From Anthonomus grandis grandis (taxonomy: Eukaryota > Arthropoda > Insecta > Coleoptera > Curculionidae), in NCBI RefSeq assembly GCF_022605725.1, contig NC_065552.1, forward strand, positions 17,192,785 through 17,256,784: 64,000 bases of DNA. Reading direction: 5' to 3'. Under the pieces are notes generated by a model. The model saw nothing but the letters and a program-made list of their open reading frames with translations. It was not told the origin of the DNA and did no database searches. The position numbers and the translations under genes were made by a program. Of the stretch, positions 1-11,895 are shown in pieces. Within the stretch, counting starts at the first letter, position 1, and the number at the start of each line of letters is the position of its first letter.

Positions 1-3000
1 TTGATTCTGTACCACGTCGTAAATGGGAAAGTTTTTCTATAATTGGCGGCTTACCGTAATTACAAGACATTATTAGATTTTTAAAGGACAAATCTGAGTT
101 ACTGGAAAAGTTACAATCTTCTCGAAAGGAGGGTAAGTTTCCTGTTAAGAGTGAAAATGTTAAGTGTTATACTGCAACTAAAGTGCAAAAATGTTCGTGT
201 TACTATTGCAAGAAAAATCACACAATATGTAAATGTTTTGCCTTCAAAAGTCTGAATGTAAAGGGTAGGCTGACAGCAATAAATAAATTAAAACTGTTTA
301 TAAATTGCTTTACTTCTGATCACACCAATAATTGTCCTAAATTTAGTTATTGTCGACATTGTGGAAAAACACAATTCTTCGTTGCACTTAACCCAGAAAC
401 TCCGGTTGCATCGGGCAGTAGTAGGCCAAATGTTTCAGTTAATTCACAGAACTCATGTGATACCGAAAACGAGCCGGTCCTCGAGAACGCCGTTGCGTTG
501 AGCGCTTCGTTAGGCGGGATTCCCCGAGAAGACAGGGCAGCGTTGTCACTGTTAGCTACTGTGAGAATTCGAGTTCTTGATTCTCTATGAGAGGTTTTTA
601 TTGTGAGAGCACTATTGGATTAGTCTCAAAGTAATTGATTAGGTTAATAAGCTCGGTTTAGAGAGACAACCTGCTAATTTTGAAATTATATGATTAGGTT
701 AGGCGCTGTCAACTACGTCCAGTTTAAAAACAAATGTTACTATTATGTCTAGTTTTTACAATGATTTCAAAGAGATTATTCCTTGTTTAATTATACCTAA
801 AATTACACAAAATTTACCATCTATTTCTTTTAATATTTCTCAATGGAAAATTCCGGAAAATTTAAATTTAGCTGATGAGTCATTTAATATACGAAGTCAG
901 ATAGACTTGTTCGGTAATGATGTATTTTATCGAATTTTGCTTATAAAACAGATTTATAGTCCAGGCATGCCAGTTCTTCAGAAGACGAGATTGGGGTGGA
1001 TTGTTGGTGGTAATTTTAATCCACATAAGGTTCTCATTTCTGAGAATAGAGTGTTGGCTTGTGTTTCTTTAGAATAGAAGATTGATCAAAATTTGACAAA
1101 GTTTTGGGAATTAGAGATATGCGAGGAAAAAACTAGAGTTCTGTCGAAACCTGAACAATATTGAGAGGATTATTTCTCTAGCACTTTTGCTCGCAATTCT
1201 GATGGTCGGTTTATTGTCAAGTATCCCTTCAAAGAAAACTTGAATAGGTTAGGTCTTTCAAAAACAGATGGCATATAAAAGCTTGATTTATTTGGAAAGG
1301 CGCTTACTTAAAGATGAAGTCTTAAAGGCAGATTATGTAGCTTTTCTGGATGAATATCAGAATCTTGGGCATATGACCAAAGTTAATAATTTTTCCATTG
1401 AGAAAAGGGATTTAAATAAAAACTTTTATTCGCTGCACCATCCTATTATTAAGGAAGGTCAATTAACAAGTAAGGTGAGGGTTGTTTTTGATGCTTCAGG
1501 ACAGAGTGAAAACGGACTTTCTTTAAATGAGATATAATTGGACCCTACTATCCAGAACGATCTGCTCGCTATTTTATTAAACCTTCGTATCAATCCTTTT
1601 GTTATGAATGCAGACATCAGCAAGATGTATCGACAAGTATTAATTTATCTTAGCCAACGTTAGTATCAAAGAATTTTATTGAACAATCTTGGCGATCCAA
1701 GCGAAATCGAATGTTTTGAGCTTAACACTATCACTTATGGTTGTGCTGCATCACCGTTCTTAGCAGTGCGATGCTTGTATCAGTTAGGTTTGGAATATAA
1801 AAATAAATATCCTAAAGCAAGTCAGGTTATTATGAATTATTTTTATTTAGATGATCTTTTATCCGGGCAATTCTCGCAGACTCACCTATAACAGTTACAC
1901 CAAGATATTACGTTTATTCTCAATACTTCCGGGTTTAAGCTGCGAAAATGGCTTTTAAATAAGCCTGAGCTGATGGCACAATTTAAAGTAGATAAGAGTA
2001 AAGTATGTAGTGTTATACAAATTGGTGAAAGACAACAAAATAAGTTATCGGGAATATTATAGAATGCCGCGCAACACTCTATTCATTATTTCATTGGGGA
2101 GGCAAATGTATCTACAAATGTTACGAAGCGATTAATTTTGTCTATAACTGCCCAAATATTTGACCCATTGGGTTTACTAGGTTTGGTTATTGTGGTAGCA
2201 AAATTGATACATTAGACTCTTTGGCAAAATCCTTTAGGTTGGGATGAGCGAGATCGTCAAACACTTGCAGAAAAATGGTTGGAGTTTTATAAAGACTAAT
2301 TAGTATTAAATAAAGTAAATGCTCTTCGTTTTGTTCTTAATGAACACTGGAAGGTTATACAGATTCATGGATTTGCAGATGCGTCCGAGAAAGCCTACAG
2401 AGGCTGTGTTTATCTAGTTTCTTTTACGTCGACAGGCGATTATCTTTCTTCACATCTGATGTTATCTAAATCGCGGGTGGCACCGATTAAGAAGATTACT
2501 CTCTCTAGGTTAGAACTCTAATTAAAATTATTTTAATTTTCTAAAGTAATTTACTTTGTGCTGCAGTTGTGATAGCTAAATTAGTTAAAAGGGTTAAAAA
2601 TCAATCTGTATTCCAGTTGAAAAGTGTATTTATTGGACAGATTCAGCGATTGCATTATGTTGGATTCGGGCATGCCCAAGATGCGGAAGATCTTTCTAAT
2701 ATACCCGACCAAAGAATTATGAGTCATTCGAGCATTTTAAATGAAACAAATGTTTTTAACTGTTGTAGATATACGTCAAGTCAAAAGAGTTAACTGGTCT
2801 AATTGATAAGGCCAACTTTTCGATGTAACAGAAACATTCAGTTATTTTTCATTACAAGCATCCTTTAACTACTTTGATTTTAAGACATGAACATGTAAAA
2901 TTGTTGCATTGTGGACCGCAACAGCTTTTATATTCAATTCGTCAACGTTTTTGAACAATTTCTGGTCGAAGAATTTCGCGATCAATTGTTAGAAAATGTG

Positions 3001-3840
3001 TGGTATGCGTTAGAGCAAAGCCAATTGCCCAAAAATATTTAATGAGCAACTTCCCTGAAAGTCGTTTAACAGCATTTTAACCTATGTTTACACATACGAG
3101 CATTGATTATGCGGGCCCAATATCTATTAAAGACAGGAAAACGTGAAATCCAAAGTTTTTAAAGTCTTTATGTATGCATTTTCGTGTATAAGTACTAAAT
3201 GCATTCATTTAGAAGTTACTGATTTGACTACTTTATCTTTTATCACCGTATTGAAGCGTTTTATGGTAAGACGTGGAAAGCCCTTACACATTTATTCCGA
3301 TAATGGCTCGAACTTTGTGGGTACCAAGTCAGTACTTTTTAATTTTTTAAATGCCAATTCGGATAAAGTGAAATAAAGGTGTATCTTGGCATTTTAATCC
3401 GCCTAGAGGTTCCAATTTGTGGTGGTTTATGGGAGGCTGGCGTGAAAACTTTTAAATACCATTTAAAGCGGGTGATAAGTGATTCTAGATTAACTTATGA
3501 AGAACTATGTACGGTATTAATTCAGATTGAAAAAGTTTTAAACTCCCGGCCATTATCACCATTATCTACGGACCCTGAAGATCCGACGCCACTAACGCCA
3601 GCACATTTTTTGGTGGGATAACTCTTGACCGCTCTTCCTAAACCAGATCAAACCACAGTTGCCGAAAATCGTCTTAGTAAATACTAGCGTCTTTAGGCTA
3701 TGGTACAGCTTTTTTGGAAGCGATGAAACTTGGAGCATATATCCGAATTGCAGTCTCAAATGTAGGAAATCTTACTCAAACCTGTTGTCGATTGGCAGTT
3801 TGGTAATAGTGAAAGAAGACAATGTTCGAGTGTGACTTTT
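1..3840 (+). pseudogene. decayed BEL/Pao LTR-retrotransposon gag-pol relic
   Basis: Fragments of one BEL/Pao polyprotein occur in the expected order but in shifting frames with many stops. Positions 60-420 give the end of Gag with CxxC/H zinc knuckles. Positions 745-1077 give the linker after the aspartic protease, ending in LQKTRLGWIVGG. Positions 1268-1537 give the start of reverse transcriptase (VRVVFDASG, GLSLNEI). Positions 1679-1891 continue it to YLDDLLSG. RNase H lies near 2365 (HGFADASEKAY). The integrase zinc region lies near 2860-3030 and its core at 3090-3620 (DYAGP, SDNGSNF, GGLWEAGVK). The order matches the intact BEL copy at 24337-29775, but protein divergence is clear, so it is a different and much older lineage. 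The left end lies outside the window and no LTR pair is visible. It cannot encode a working polyprotein. Confidence 0.9.
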
Positions 3841-3979
3841 TTATTATTTAGAAGCTACCAAAAACCAACGCTATATCAAAAAAACTTTCGAGTATGAGTT
3901 TTTTGGATGTGATTGTTCATAAAGTAATTGGTGTATAGTGATCCTCAAATGTCTTTAGCATAATAAGGCTTTAAGTATA

Positions 3980-4616
3980 CAGGGTGTGCCAACAAGGTGT
4001 ACGGCTAAGATAGCGCCTTAACTATACGAGGTAGAGTAAAAAGTTCCACAGCAAAGTTGTAGGGTTGACAAAAACCTACGAACTAAAAATATTTTTATGT
4101 ATACCGGGTGTGTCACAAAAAAGTTACTATAAAATATGATTTTTTTAATGGTACGCCCTGTATATTATGGTACTAAAATGTGAGGCAAAAAAATTACTTT
4201 ACTCTGGTATAACGTTTTTAAAATTTCTGCGCGGCGTTGCAACGTAATTAATTTTTTTATGTTATTTTTTGCCTTTTAGAGGGTTCGTTTAAAAAATCAT
4301 AATTAACTTAAAATTTATTTTGCGCCTATGAAACTTGTACCACAGTTAGTCTAGGGTACCTCCTCTAGGCTGACTATGATAATTTGTAATTTTTTAATAC
4401 AGGGTGTTTTAAAAGAACTTTCAAACTTGCTGAAATTAAATACGCAATATCTCAAATTTTTCAAATGACCCCTGTATATTTTTATCTAATTAAGTTTGTC
4501 CCTCAAATACCTTCATTATTTATTTAATATATCCTATAGCTAAACCAAGTACTTTTTGAGATATTTTAACTTTTCTGTAAAATACTATGCATAAAACGGG
4601 TATTCTTTAAGTTTTG
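3980..4616 (+). repeat. left long terminal inverted repeat of the mariner-like element
   Basis: This arm pairs with the complement of 6018-6654 nearly throughout. It contains internal copies of the element-end motif: a CCGGGTGTGTC start near 4101 and a CGCCCTGTATA end near 4153, then ACAGGGTGTTTT near 4401 and CCCCTGTATA near 4470. The arm therefore looks built from smaller modules that each begin and end like a terminus. Confidence 0.85.
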
Positions 4617-4840
4617 ATCAAGATTGCTTAGAAAAAATTATTGAAGAATTAGAATTATTACTTTTCCTACAATTATTATTATTATTATTACATACTTGAA
4701 AAATTAACCAACACAATTATTCACCTAAACTGCTAAAAAAATCAGCAAAATTAAATTACATACTAGGTAGGTACTTACGTATTTTTGCATAAATGTGCAT
4801 CGTTACAATAATTTGAAATTTTAAAGATCAATTACAATTA

Positions 4841-5998
4841 TTAGAAATTGTGTTCAATATGACCTCCTAAATTTTGTACGCAAGCGTTTACCCTTTTTGA
4901 GAATGAGTCATTAACCTTTACCAACATAATTGGCGGGACTGTTTGAAAAATCTCCCGAATTTTATTTTTCATATTTTCACTTGTGGTAGGAGTTGTTTGA
5001 TAGAGTTTTTCCTTCACATATCCCCACAAGAAAAAATCCAGTTTTGTCAAATCCGGGGACCTTGCGGGCCAGGAGACCGGCCCACCTCTCCCTATCCACC
5101 GGCCATCAAAATGCTCATTTAAAAAATTTCTAACAGCATGGCTATAATGAGCTGGAGCGCCATCATGCTGAAACCAAATCCTATCTCGAACATGGTCAAG
5201 CAACGTTTGTAGAAGGACATTAAAATCGTTTTGTAAAAAGTTTAAATACATTTCACATTTTCATTTTCAGATGTCCATTAAAAAAGTGCGGTCCAATAAC
5301 GTAATGTCCTATTATTCCTGCCCAAACATTAAGCGATCATCTATGTTGATGATAAATTTCTCGGGTGAGGAATGGATTGCTGGTGTCGTAATAATGAAAA
5401 TTATGTTTTTTTTTAAAAATTCAGGCTGGCGAATCTTATTTTGCGCCCACTGACAGAAAGCCATTCTTGTTTCATAATCCTGCGGAAGTAATTCCTGCAA
5501 CAATTGAATATGGTAAGGATGGAATTTTTCGCTTCGAAGCATGCGAGATATTGATGTTGCACTAAAGGGTAATTCTTTAGCAAGCTGCCTAACGCTTTTA
5601 TGAGGATCTTCAACGACACTTAAAGCTACTGTCATACTGTTTTCCTCATTTGTAACTGGCTTCACCCGTTCATGTTTTTCATAAATTACACTTCCTGTTC
5701 TCTCAAATCTTTCTTTTAGTTTTTGAAACACTTGTGCTTGGGGATGTCTCCTTTCAGGATAAAGTTGCGCATAAATTCTAGATGCCAAAAGGCTATTTCT
5801 TTCAGCAGCTCCAAGGGCATATATCATATCAACTCGAGTTTCCTCACGAGGAAAATTCATATTGATAACAAAATGAACAATAAAAATTAAAAATCGATTA
5901 ACTAATTCACTGATAATTTCTAAAATGGTTGAAGAAAAAACATTGATCTTGTCTACTGCTGTCATAAAACTAATAATCTGACAATTATTATTTGACAT
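4841..5998 (-). pseudogene. mariner-like (DD41D) transposase, internally deleted
   Basis: The minus-strand reading begins near 5998. It has the N-terminal helix-turn-helix region and the paired-type segment DPHKSVRQLAKELPFSATS, and runs to FLKKNIIF near 5400. A deletion of roughly 15 codons plus a frameshift then removes the segment that normally holds the first catalytic aspartate. The frame resumes with NVWAGIIG, breaks again near 5270, and finishes at 4841 through FQHDGAPAHYS, GRGGPVSWPARSPDL and LDFFLWG. Forty-one residues separate the second (HDGAPAH) and third (LDFF) catalytic aspartates. Lacking the first aspartate and frame-broken, it cannot be active. The end at 4841 is a natural stop. 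Confidence 0.88.
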
Positions 5999-6017
5999 TT
6001 AAACCAATGTTTTTGAA

Positions 6018-6654
6018 ACTTAAACTTAAAGAATACCCATTTTACAGAAAAGTTAAAATATCTCAAAAAGTACTTGGTTTAGCTATAGGATATATTAAAT
6101 AAAAAGTGAAGGTATTTGAGGGACAAACTTAATTAGATAAAAATATACAGGGTGTTCCATTTGAAAAATTTGAGATATTGTGTATTTAATTTCAGCAAGT
6201 TTGAAAGTTCTTTAAAAACACCCTGTATTAAAAAATTACAAATTATCATAGTCGGCCTAGAGGAGGTACCCTAGACTAACTGTGGTACAAGTTTCATAGG
6301 CGCAAAGTAAATTTCAAGTTAATTATGATTTTTTAAACGAACCCTCTAAAAGGCAAAAAATAACATAAAAAAATTTATTACGTTGCAACGCCGCACGGAA
6401 ATTTCAAAAAAAGTTATACCAAAGGAAGTACTCTTTTTGCCTCACATTTTAGTACCATAATATACAGGGCGTACCATTAAAAAAATCATATTTTATAGTA
6501 ATCATATCTTAAATAGTTTTGTGACACAGTATACATAAAAAATATTTTTAGTTCGTAGGTTTTTGTCAACCCTACAACTTTGCTGTAGAACTTTTTGCTT
6601 TACCTCGTATAGTTAAGGCGCTATCTTAGCCGTACCCCTTGTTGGCATACCCTG
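6018..6654 (+). repeat. right long terminal inverted repeat of the mariner-like element
   Basis: This is the inverted partner of 3980-4616. It ends GGCATACCCTG followed by the TA duplication. Internal CAGGGTG/CACCCTG pairs are seen here too, near 6148 and 6229. Confidence 0.85.
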
Positions 6655-6656
6655 TA

Positions 6657-8340
6657 TATATATAATAAGTCTTAGCATAAGTCTTTAAGTATTTAGTTAA
6701 TTAAATAATAATTAACAGTAAGATAAAAGATAAAATGTGCTTTTTATATGAATATTTAAAGATGTTATATGATAGCTAAAATCAATTAAATACGATAAAA
6801 TCCGAAAATATTTCAAGTTATATTTAACCTATTAAAGGTTGATATCGCAAACTAGAAATAATACCTAAATGATTCGAATTTGGACCACCCTGCAGAGCGC
6901 AAAGATGATAACTCTTTATTTCCAGATTGGGTCGATGTGAAAATTTGTATTGATATTTTAGACAAAAGCTATAGCGTTTATAAATGCCATTGAAATATAG
7001 CATTTTAATATAAAAAATAAAATTAAATTAATTAAAGAACGACAACTACTAAACACAGGTTTCTATAATTTAATAATATTTTATTGCCCAAAAAAGATTG
7101 TGAAACATGATGACAAAAAATCCTATTAGGTTGTTAATATTAAAATCGTTTTATACTAAGCTACAATACTTAAAAGTATGATCCAACTTATAATTAATAA
7201 AACAAGGGCACTTTGGGAATTTCATTACCTGCACCTGACGGAAATCAGAATTGAAGAATATGCTGGTCAATCAAATATAAGTGACCTTGGGAACAAAAAT
7301 GTAATAGTTCAACTTTGACATTATTTGTGATTGAATAAGGATAATTCACATAGGTTACCAGGTAACAAAACATAAAATGCGCGTGTGGTAGAAACCTTTT
7401 TGCTTCCTAAATCTGATTCAATCAACTTGTTTGTCATTAAAAATAGAAAAACCATTTGTACATCTTTTTATGGTAACGAGTTGCCTTTTTATAGTCAAAC
7501 TTTTTTATTAAACTACATACCTATAGAAAATGCTATAAAGGACAATAGACAAACATTTTCGCCTATATTTTAGTAATTCCGATTTAAAAGAAGCAATGCT
7601 TATAAAATATTTTATAGAGAATCAAAATATTCTATTTAATTTTTTGTCATTTTGCTATGACATTTTTGCAGTTGCAAAGAATATGGTGTGTACAAGATTT
7701 ATTCTATATGATTCTGGAGGTTCTTATAAAAAAGTTGGCAAAAAGGAAAGCGCAAAAAATAATGATTGTACTTGCCACTACGCATTTATGCCTAATAATT
7801 TCTTAAGGACAACTAAAAAATAAAAGAAAAAGGAAGAAAAAAATATATCTAAGAAGTTTTGTATTCTGCTTTAGTACATTTTTTCTACTACTTAGAAAAA
7901 AAATAGACTCTACACGAAGGAACCATATAAGAATTATTATAATAGATTTTAAAACTTTTTCATTGCTTTCTTCTATTATCAATTTTTTTATAATTACTTA
8001 TAAATTTATAGCAATTGAAATTTGCCGATCTACTAAGGAAATTCTAAAGTTGATATTTTATTTTTACATTATGTTTAGTTATATTTGGAACTAATTTAAA
8101 AACTATACATTGCAATTCTAAACTTCAGCCACACTTAGAAAATATGTACTCTTTTTTATTGAGTTTATTTTATTCTTAATTTATAATAAGAGTTTATAAA
8201 GTAAACGTTTAGCCTTTCAGTCTAAAAATCTTATAATATACATAACTATTATCAATATCGTATGTACCAGGATAAACAAAGAAATAGTAATGATTAAACC
8301 CACAGCAATTTATCGATAAAGCGTAGACCAGTACCCTTCT
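6657..8340. other. A+T-rich intergenic stretch, no supported gene
   Basis: I find no convincing coding potential, RNA gene or mobile-element terminus here. The short open frames at 7385-7573 and 7596-7823 are A+T-driven and show no recognisable motif. Confidence 0.6.
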
Positions 8341-8342
8341 AA

Positions 8343-8403
8343 TATAAGGTAGCAGCACTAGTCGTAACAGTCCTTATAGTGGGGGAAAGGGGTACGGCTC
8401 AGT
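8343..8403 (+). promoter_or_regulatory. core promoter of the cuticle-like gene (TATA-like box plus TCAGT initiator)
   Basis: TCAGT at 8399-8403 matches the arthropod initiator consensus and would start transcription at A8401. TTATAG at 8374-8379 lies about 26 bases upstream, the usual TATA-box distance. A second TATA-like string (TATAAGG) is at 8343. The implied 5' untranslated leader is 75 nt, ending at the ATG at 8476. Confidence 0.55.
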
Positions 8404-8475
8404 TATAATAGAAATTTTCTGCTAGATTGTAACAGTTGCACCTCTGAGTGTAGTGATTATTACAAACACACCAAT

Positions 8476-10009
8476 ATGAAAACTTTGGTACGTAATTTTT
8501 TTAGAAGTCAATATGGGAGAATTCTGCAATATGACTGAAGAATTTTTTTAAATTATTTAACCAGTTTAAAGATTTTAAATGTGACCAAAATATTTTAAAA
8601 AAATGTTCTAAAGGTGTTGAATTTCAAACTAGTAAAATAAATATCTTTATAATTTTACAATAAATATATTTTATACTTTCTTAACCCTAACTTATTTTTA
8701 TGGTGTATAGTGATTAATTTTGGCTAATATTTTAATAAATAAATTAATAGATCTACGTTTGCTTAATCGTTGGAGTAGCCTTGGCTGCAGAAAAGAAGGA
8801 AAAAACTGACGAAAAGAAAGTAGGCAAGCGTGGAGTTCTTGGATTAGGCATCTCAGGTAAAGTTAACTTCAGAATAAGTTTTTAGGTTAAAAAAAAATAT
8901 GTTGGTTGTTTATTAAATACTTTAAAAAAGTATAGTAAAATGTAAAAACTACCTCATATTTTTAAATGTTACTTAAATAATAACTTCATGGTCATGGACT
9001 TTTAGATGGAGGCTGGGGAGGAGTTGGATTAGCTAGAGGAGTTGGTCTAGGTGGAGGAGTTGGTCTAGGTGGAGTTGGTTTGGGATCCTTGGGATCTGGT
9101 TTGGTTGGAGCAGCTGGTCTTGGAGGAGCTGGTCTTGGAGGAGTTGGCCTTGCAGGTAGGTTTAAATTTGTTAAAAAAATTCTTGGCAGATTTTCAGAAT
9201 AAATGAAATAAAAATAAACTAAAGATTTATGTTATCGATTCAATTTAGTATCTCTCGTGAGAGGATCTTTAAGTAAAAGAATTATAACAGAATATAAAGT
9301 ATGATGTAAAAATTAAAATTCAAATAAAATAAAAATTATTTCAAGTATTTTAACGAGTCTATTTTATTGAACATCGTTAAAAATAATATAATAACAAAAT
9401 TTCATTGAAACAAATCTAAATTTAAAGAAAAATTATTTTTCTTCAACCTTAAATTATGTTCAACATAAAAAAAATATTTTATCATAAAACTAATAAAATT
9501 ATATTTTGATGTGCTCTGTTATTTTAAGGTGGTGTAGCTGGTCCAGCTATTGAACTCAGCTCTCACGCCCACACTCATACCACTATTACCAGGAACTTGG
9601 GAGTTCCAGTAGCTCAACCAGTTGGTATCCCAGTCGACAGACCAGTCGGAGTCCCAGTTCCTGTCGATGTACCAATCGCTGTAGACCGCCCAGTTGGTGT
9701 ACCAGTTGCAAGACCTGTACCTATTGGAGTTGATAGACCTATCGCTGGTACGTCATATAATTTTTAATTTTATACCTTAGTTATATTTTAAATCCTTTAA
9801 ATATTTTGAAACCAATTCCCAAATTTTTTTTAGTACCCGTCGATCGTCCAATCCACGTGGATGTACCCAGCCCATATGCCGTAGCTGTAGACAGGCCTGT
9901 CCCTGTAGGTATTCCTCACCCAGTGCCTGTGGGAGTAGCTAGACCCGTACCAATTGGTGTACCTCACCCAGTCCCCATAGTATCCAAAATTATCTTGGGT
10001 CATCACTAA
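8476..10009 (+). CDS. secreted Gly-rich / VPV-repeat structural protein (cuticle-like), five exons
   Basis: Five exons join in one open frame of 221 codons: 8476-8487, 8751-8856, 9006-9155, 9529-9747 and 9834-10009. All introns are GT-AG. Exon 1 encodes only MKTL, so intron 1 splits the signal peptide, a layout typical of insect cuticular protein genes. Residues 1-16 (MKTLIYVCLIVGVALA) are a signal peptide. A Lys/Glu-rich stretch ending in KR follows. Residues ~40-92 are Gly/Leu/Val-rich (GVGLGG-type repeats). A His/Thr patch (SSHAHTHTT) leads into tandem VPVxRPV / IPHPVPV repeats to the C-terminus (ILGHH). There are no cysteines after the signal peptide and no Rebers-Riddiford chitin-binding motif. 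I infer an extracellular matrix or cuticle component. An eggshell or silk-type structural protein is possible. It is the only well-supported host gene here. Confidence 0.88.
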
Positions 10010-10061
10010 ATAAATAGTTTTCAAAAAGTGGTTAAGATCAAATAAGCAAAGGGATTTTGTG

Positions 10062-10097
10062 AATAAAGAAATGTTTTTTGTAAATAAGTAAAATAAA
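10062..10097 (+). promoter_or_regulatory. poly(A) signals of the cuticle-like gene
   Basis: AATAAA occurs at 10062-10067, 53 nt after the stop codon. A second copy sits in aaaATAAATTA near 10090. Either gives a short 3' untranslated region. Confidence 0.6.
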
Positions 10098-10119
10098 TTA
10101 TTTTTGTAATAGTTCAATT

Positions 10120-11050
10120 ACTTATTGTTTTCTTGCCAGTTTTTTTCTATTTTTCTTTCACGATATAAGTTTCATTATAAGGTCTCATTTCGTCTATTAA
10201 AACACCTTGCCGCCACATTTATCAAATGCTGTTAAAATACCTTTTAGTTTTTTTCTGGCCGATAAATGATTAGGACCTCTACACACTAGCTTAGAGTGTA
10301 CAGATCATAATACTAGCATTTAAGTGTAAAAAGAGAATAACTACTACCTCATAACTACGAACCAGGTGACTTGAGAGCAATAGTGCCAAGACCTTAATTA
10401 TAATTAATCTTCTTGATTAGATTAAATTTTAATATAATACTGTCAACTGTAAAAGTTATATATATTCTAACGAAATTCGGGAACACACTTTTATTGTCAA
10501 CGTCAAAAACACTTAACCCAACTCGCCTTGACTGTCGTTTAATTGTTTCCAAGGTAAAAACTGACTAAACAATTAAAACTGAATGAATTGTCACGAAGCG
10601 CGTCCTTTTTAAAACCCGATGGAACAGTTTCGAAATATTTAGAATTATCTTAATTGTTTTTGCTCAAAGAGACCAATAATTTTAGGAGACTACTGACAGT
10701 CAAAGCAAGAAAGTATACAAATTCTAGAAAATTGGAACTACAGGGATTTACAACCTAAATAACCTAAATTGGGGCCAAAATGGGGCTCTCGAACAAGATG
10801 AACTACTTAAAAACTAAACACTATAGATAAAAATAATAAACCAAACGTAAGTAGAACCCTAAAGAAACCCTACGAATCAACTTTAACTACAGAATACTAA
10901 TAAAATTGTACAAAAACTAGAAGAATAATTAACGTATTTACATTTTCATAATAATATTATAATAAATGTATCTATCCGGGTACAATCAGGCACAGGTTTT
11001 TTAATTTAAATTTGAAAGAAGACTTTTTTAAAGCAAAGATAAAATACTCA
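10120..11050. other. A+T-rich intergenic stretch
   Basis: No gene, repeat or element terminus that I can support is visible between the poly(A) signals and the next element. Confidence 0.6.
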
Positions 11051-11534
11051 TACCGTCTTTTGGGGTGAAATTGATCATCTTTTTTTGTTTCCTTTAATTT
11101 AGGTTTGTAAACTTTTTGGTATTTGTATATAAACTATTTTAATAAATGTTAGTATAACAACACAATTTTAATAATCAGAAATTAAATATCAAAATACTAA
11201 AAGTAAGGTATATAAGAAAAACCTGATAAACAATCTCAGAGCTAAACAATCTAAGCAGCTAGATCCATACAAATTGATCAAGCTGACCCCGGTCTGATCT
11301 GGATTGAGGTTAGTTAATTGTAAATATAAAAATTATTTAAATTTACAATTAACAGTGTGACATTGATTAAAGGGTAGTGTTAATGCAAAATCAATATAAA
11401 CGCAATTTTTCAAGAAAAGTTTATTATATTGATTCAAATACAAGAAATTAACAAAATTTTGTATTACAAAACACGTAAAAAAATCGAAATACCACAAAAA
11501 CATAAAAAATGAATACAAGATATTCTAAAATATA

Positions 11535-11719
11535 CAGGGAAAAAACTTTTCGGCAAAATCCAAAAATACGTCAAGTATATTTGTCAGGAGGACAACTTTT
11601 GACATAAAAACCATTAAAAAAAAACTCAACCCTCTAAGGCATCCCCTAATTTTTTTCAAATAATTGTAATGTCAAATAAATTTGTTTTGTATTTTGTCGA
11701 AAAGTTTTTTCCCACCCTG
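11535..11719. repeat. 185-bp MITE nested in the pogo-like element
   Basis: The ends are CAGGGAAAAAACTTTTCG and the inverted CGAAAAGTTTTTTCCCACCCTG, flanked by TA on each side (11533-11534, 11720-11721). The interior has no coding potential. CAGGG...CCCTG ends with TA duplication indicate mobilisation by a Tc1/mariner transposase, though the end sequence differs from that of the element at 3980-6654. Confidence 0.8.
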
Positions 11720-11895
11720 TAATGCCTTGCGGTACGTTTTCGATTGGCCACCCTGTATTTATATATATGAAACTTAAGGATAGCTACATTTCGTAAACGG
11801 CAATTTCCTTTTCTTCTTTCAAATATATTTTCAAATAAAAACGTTACTTTATCGTCCTGGTTGTTTATAATAGAAGTAGGTGAAATTGCTATAAT

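Larger units (their letters stand above)
3980..6654 (-). mobile_element. mariner-like element with long inverted repeats, TA target duplication
   Basis: The element is bounded by CAGGGTGTGCCAACAAGG on the left and its near-complement on the right, each flanked by TA (3978-3979 and 6655-6656). The two terminal inverted repeats are about 637 bp each and still highly similar, with scattered substitutions. They enclose about 1.4 kb with a broken transposase on the minus strand. TA duplication and the D-41-D spacing of the surviving catalytic block place it in the IS630/Tc1/mariner superfamily, DD41D type. Repeats of this length are unusual for mariner elements, whose ends are generally a few tens of bases. 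Confidence 0.9.

Noticed and set aside
6873..6998. Short plausible coding stretch (LDHPAERKDDNSLFPDWVDV)
   Set aside because: Its amino-acid composition looks protein-like, but it is too short and has no recognisable family or exon boundary.
7385..7823. Two short open frames downstream of the long-TIR mariner
   Set aside because: A+T-biased composition, no splice or promoter signals, no recognisable motif.
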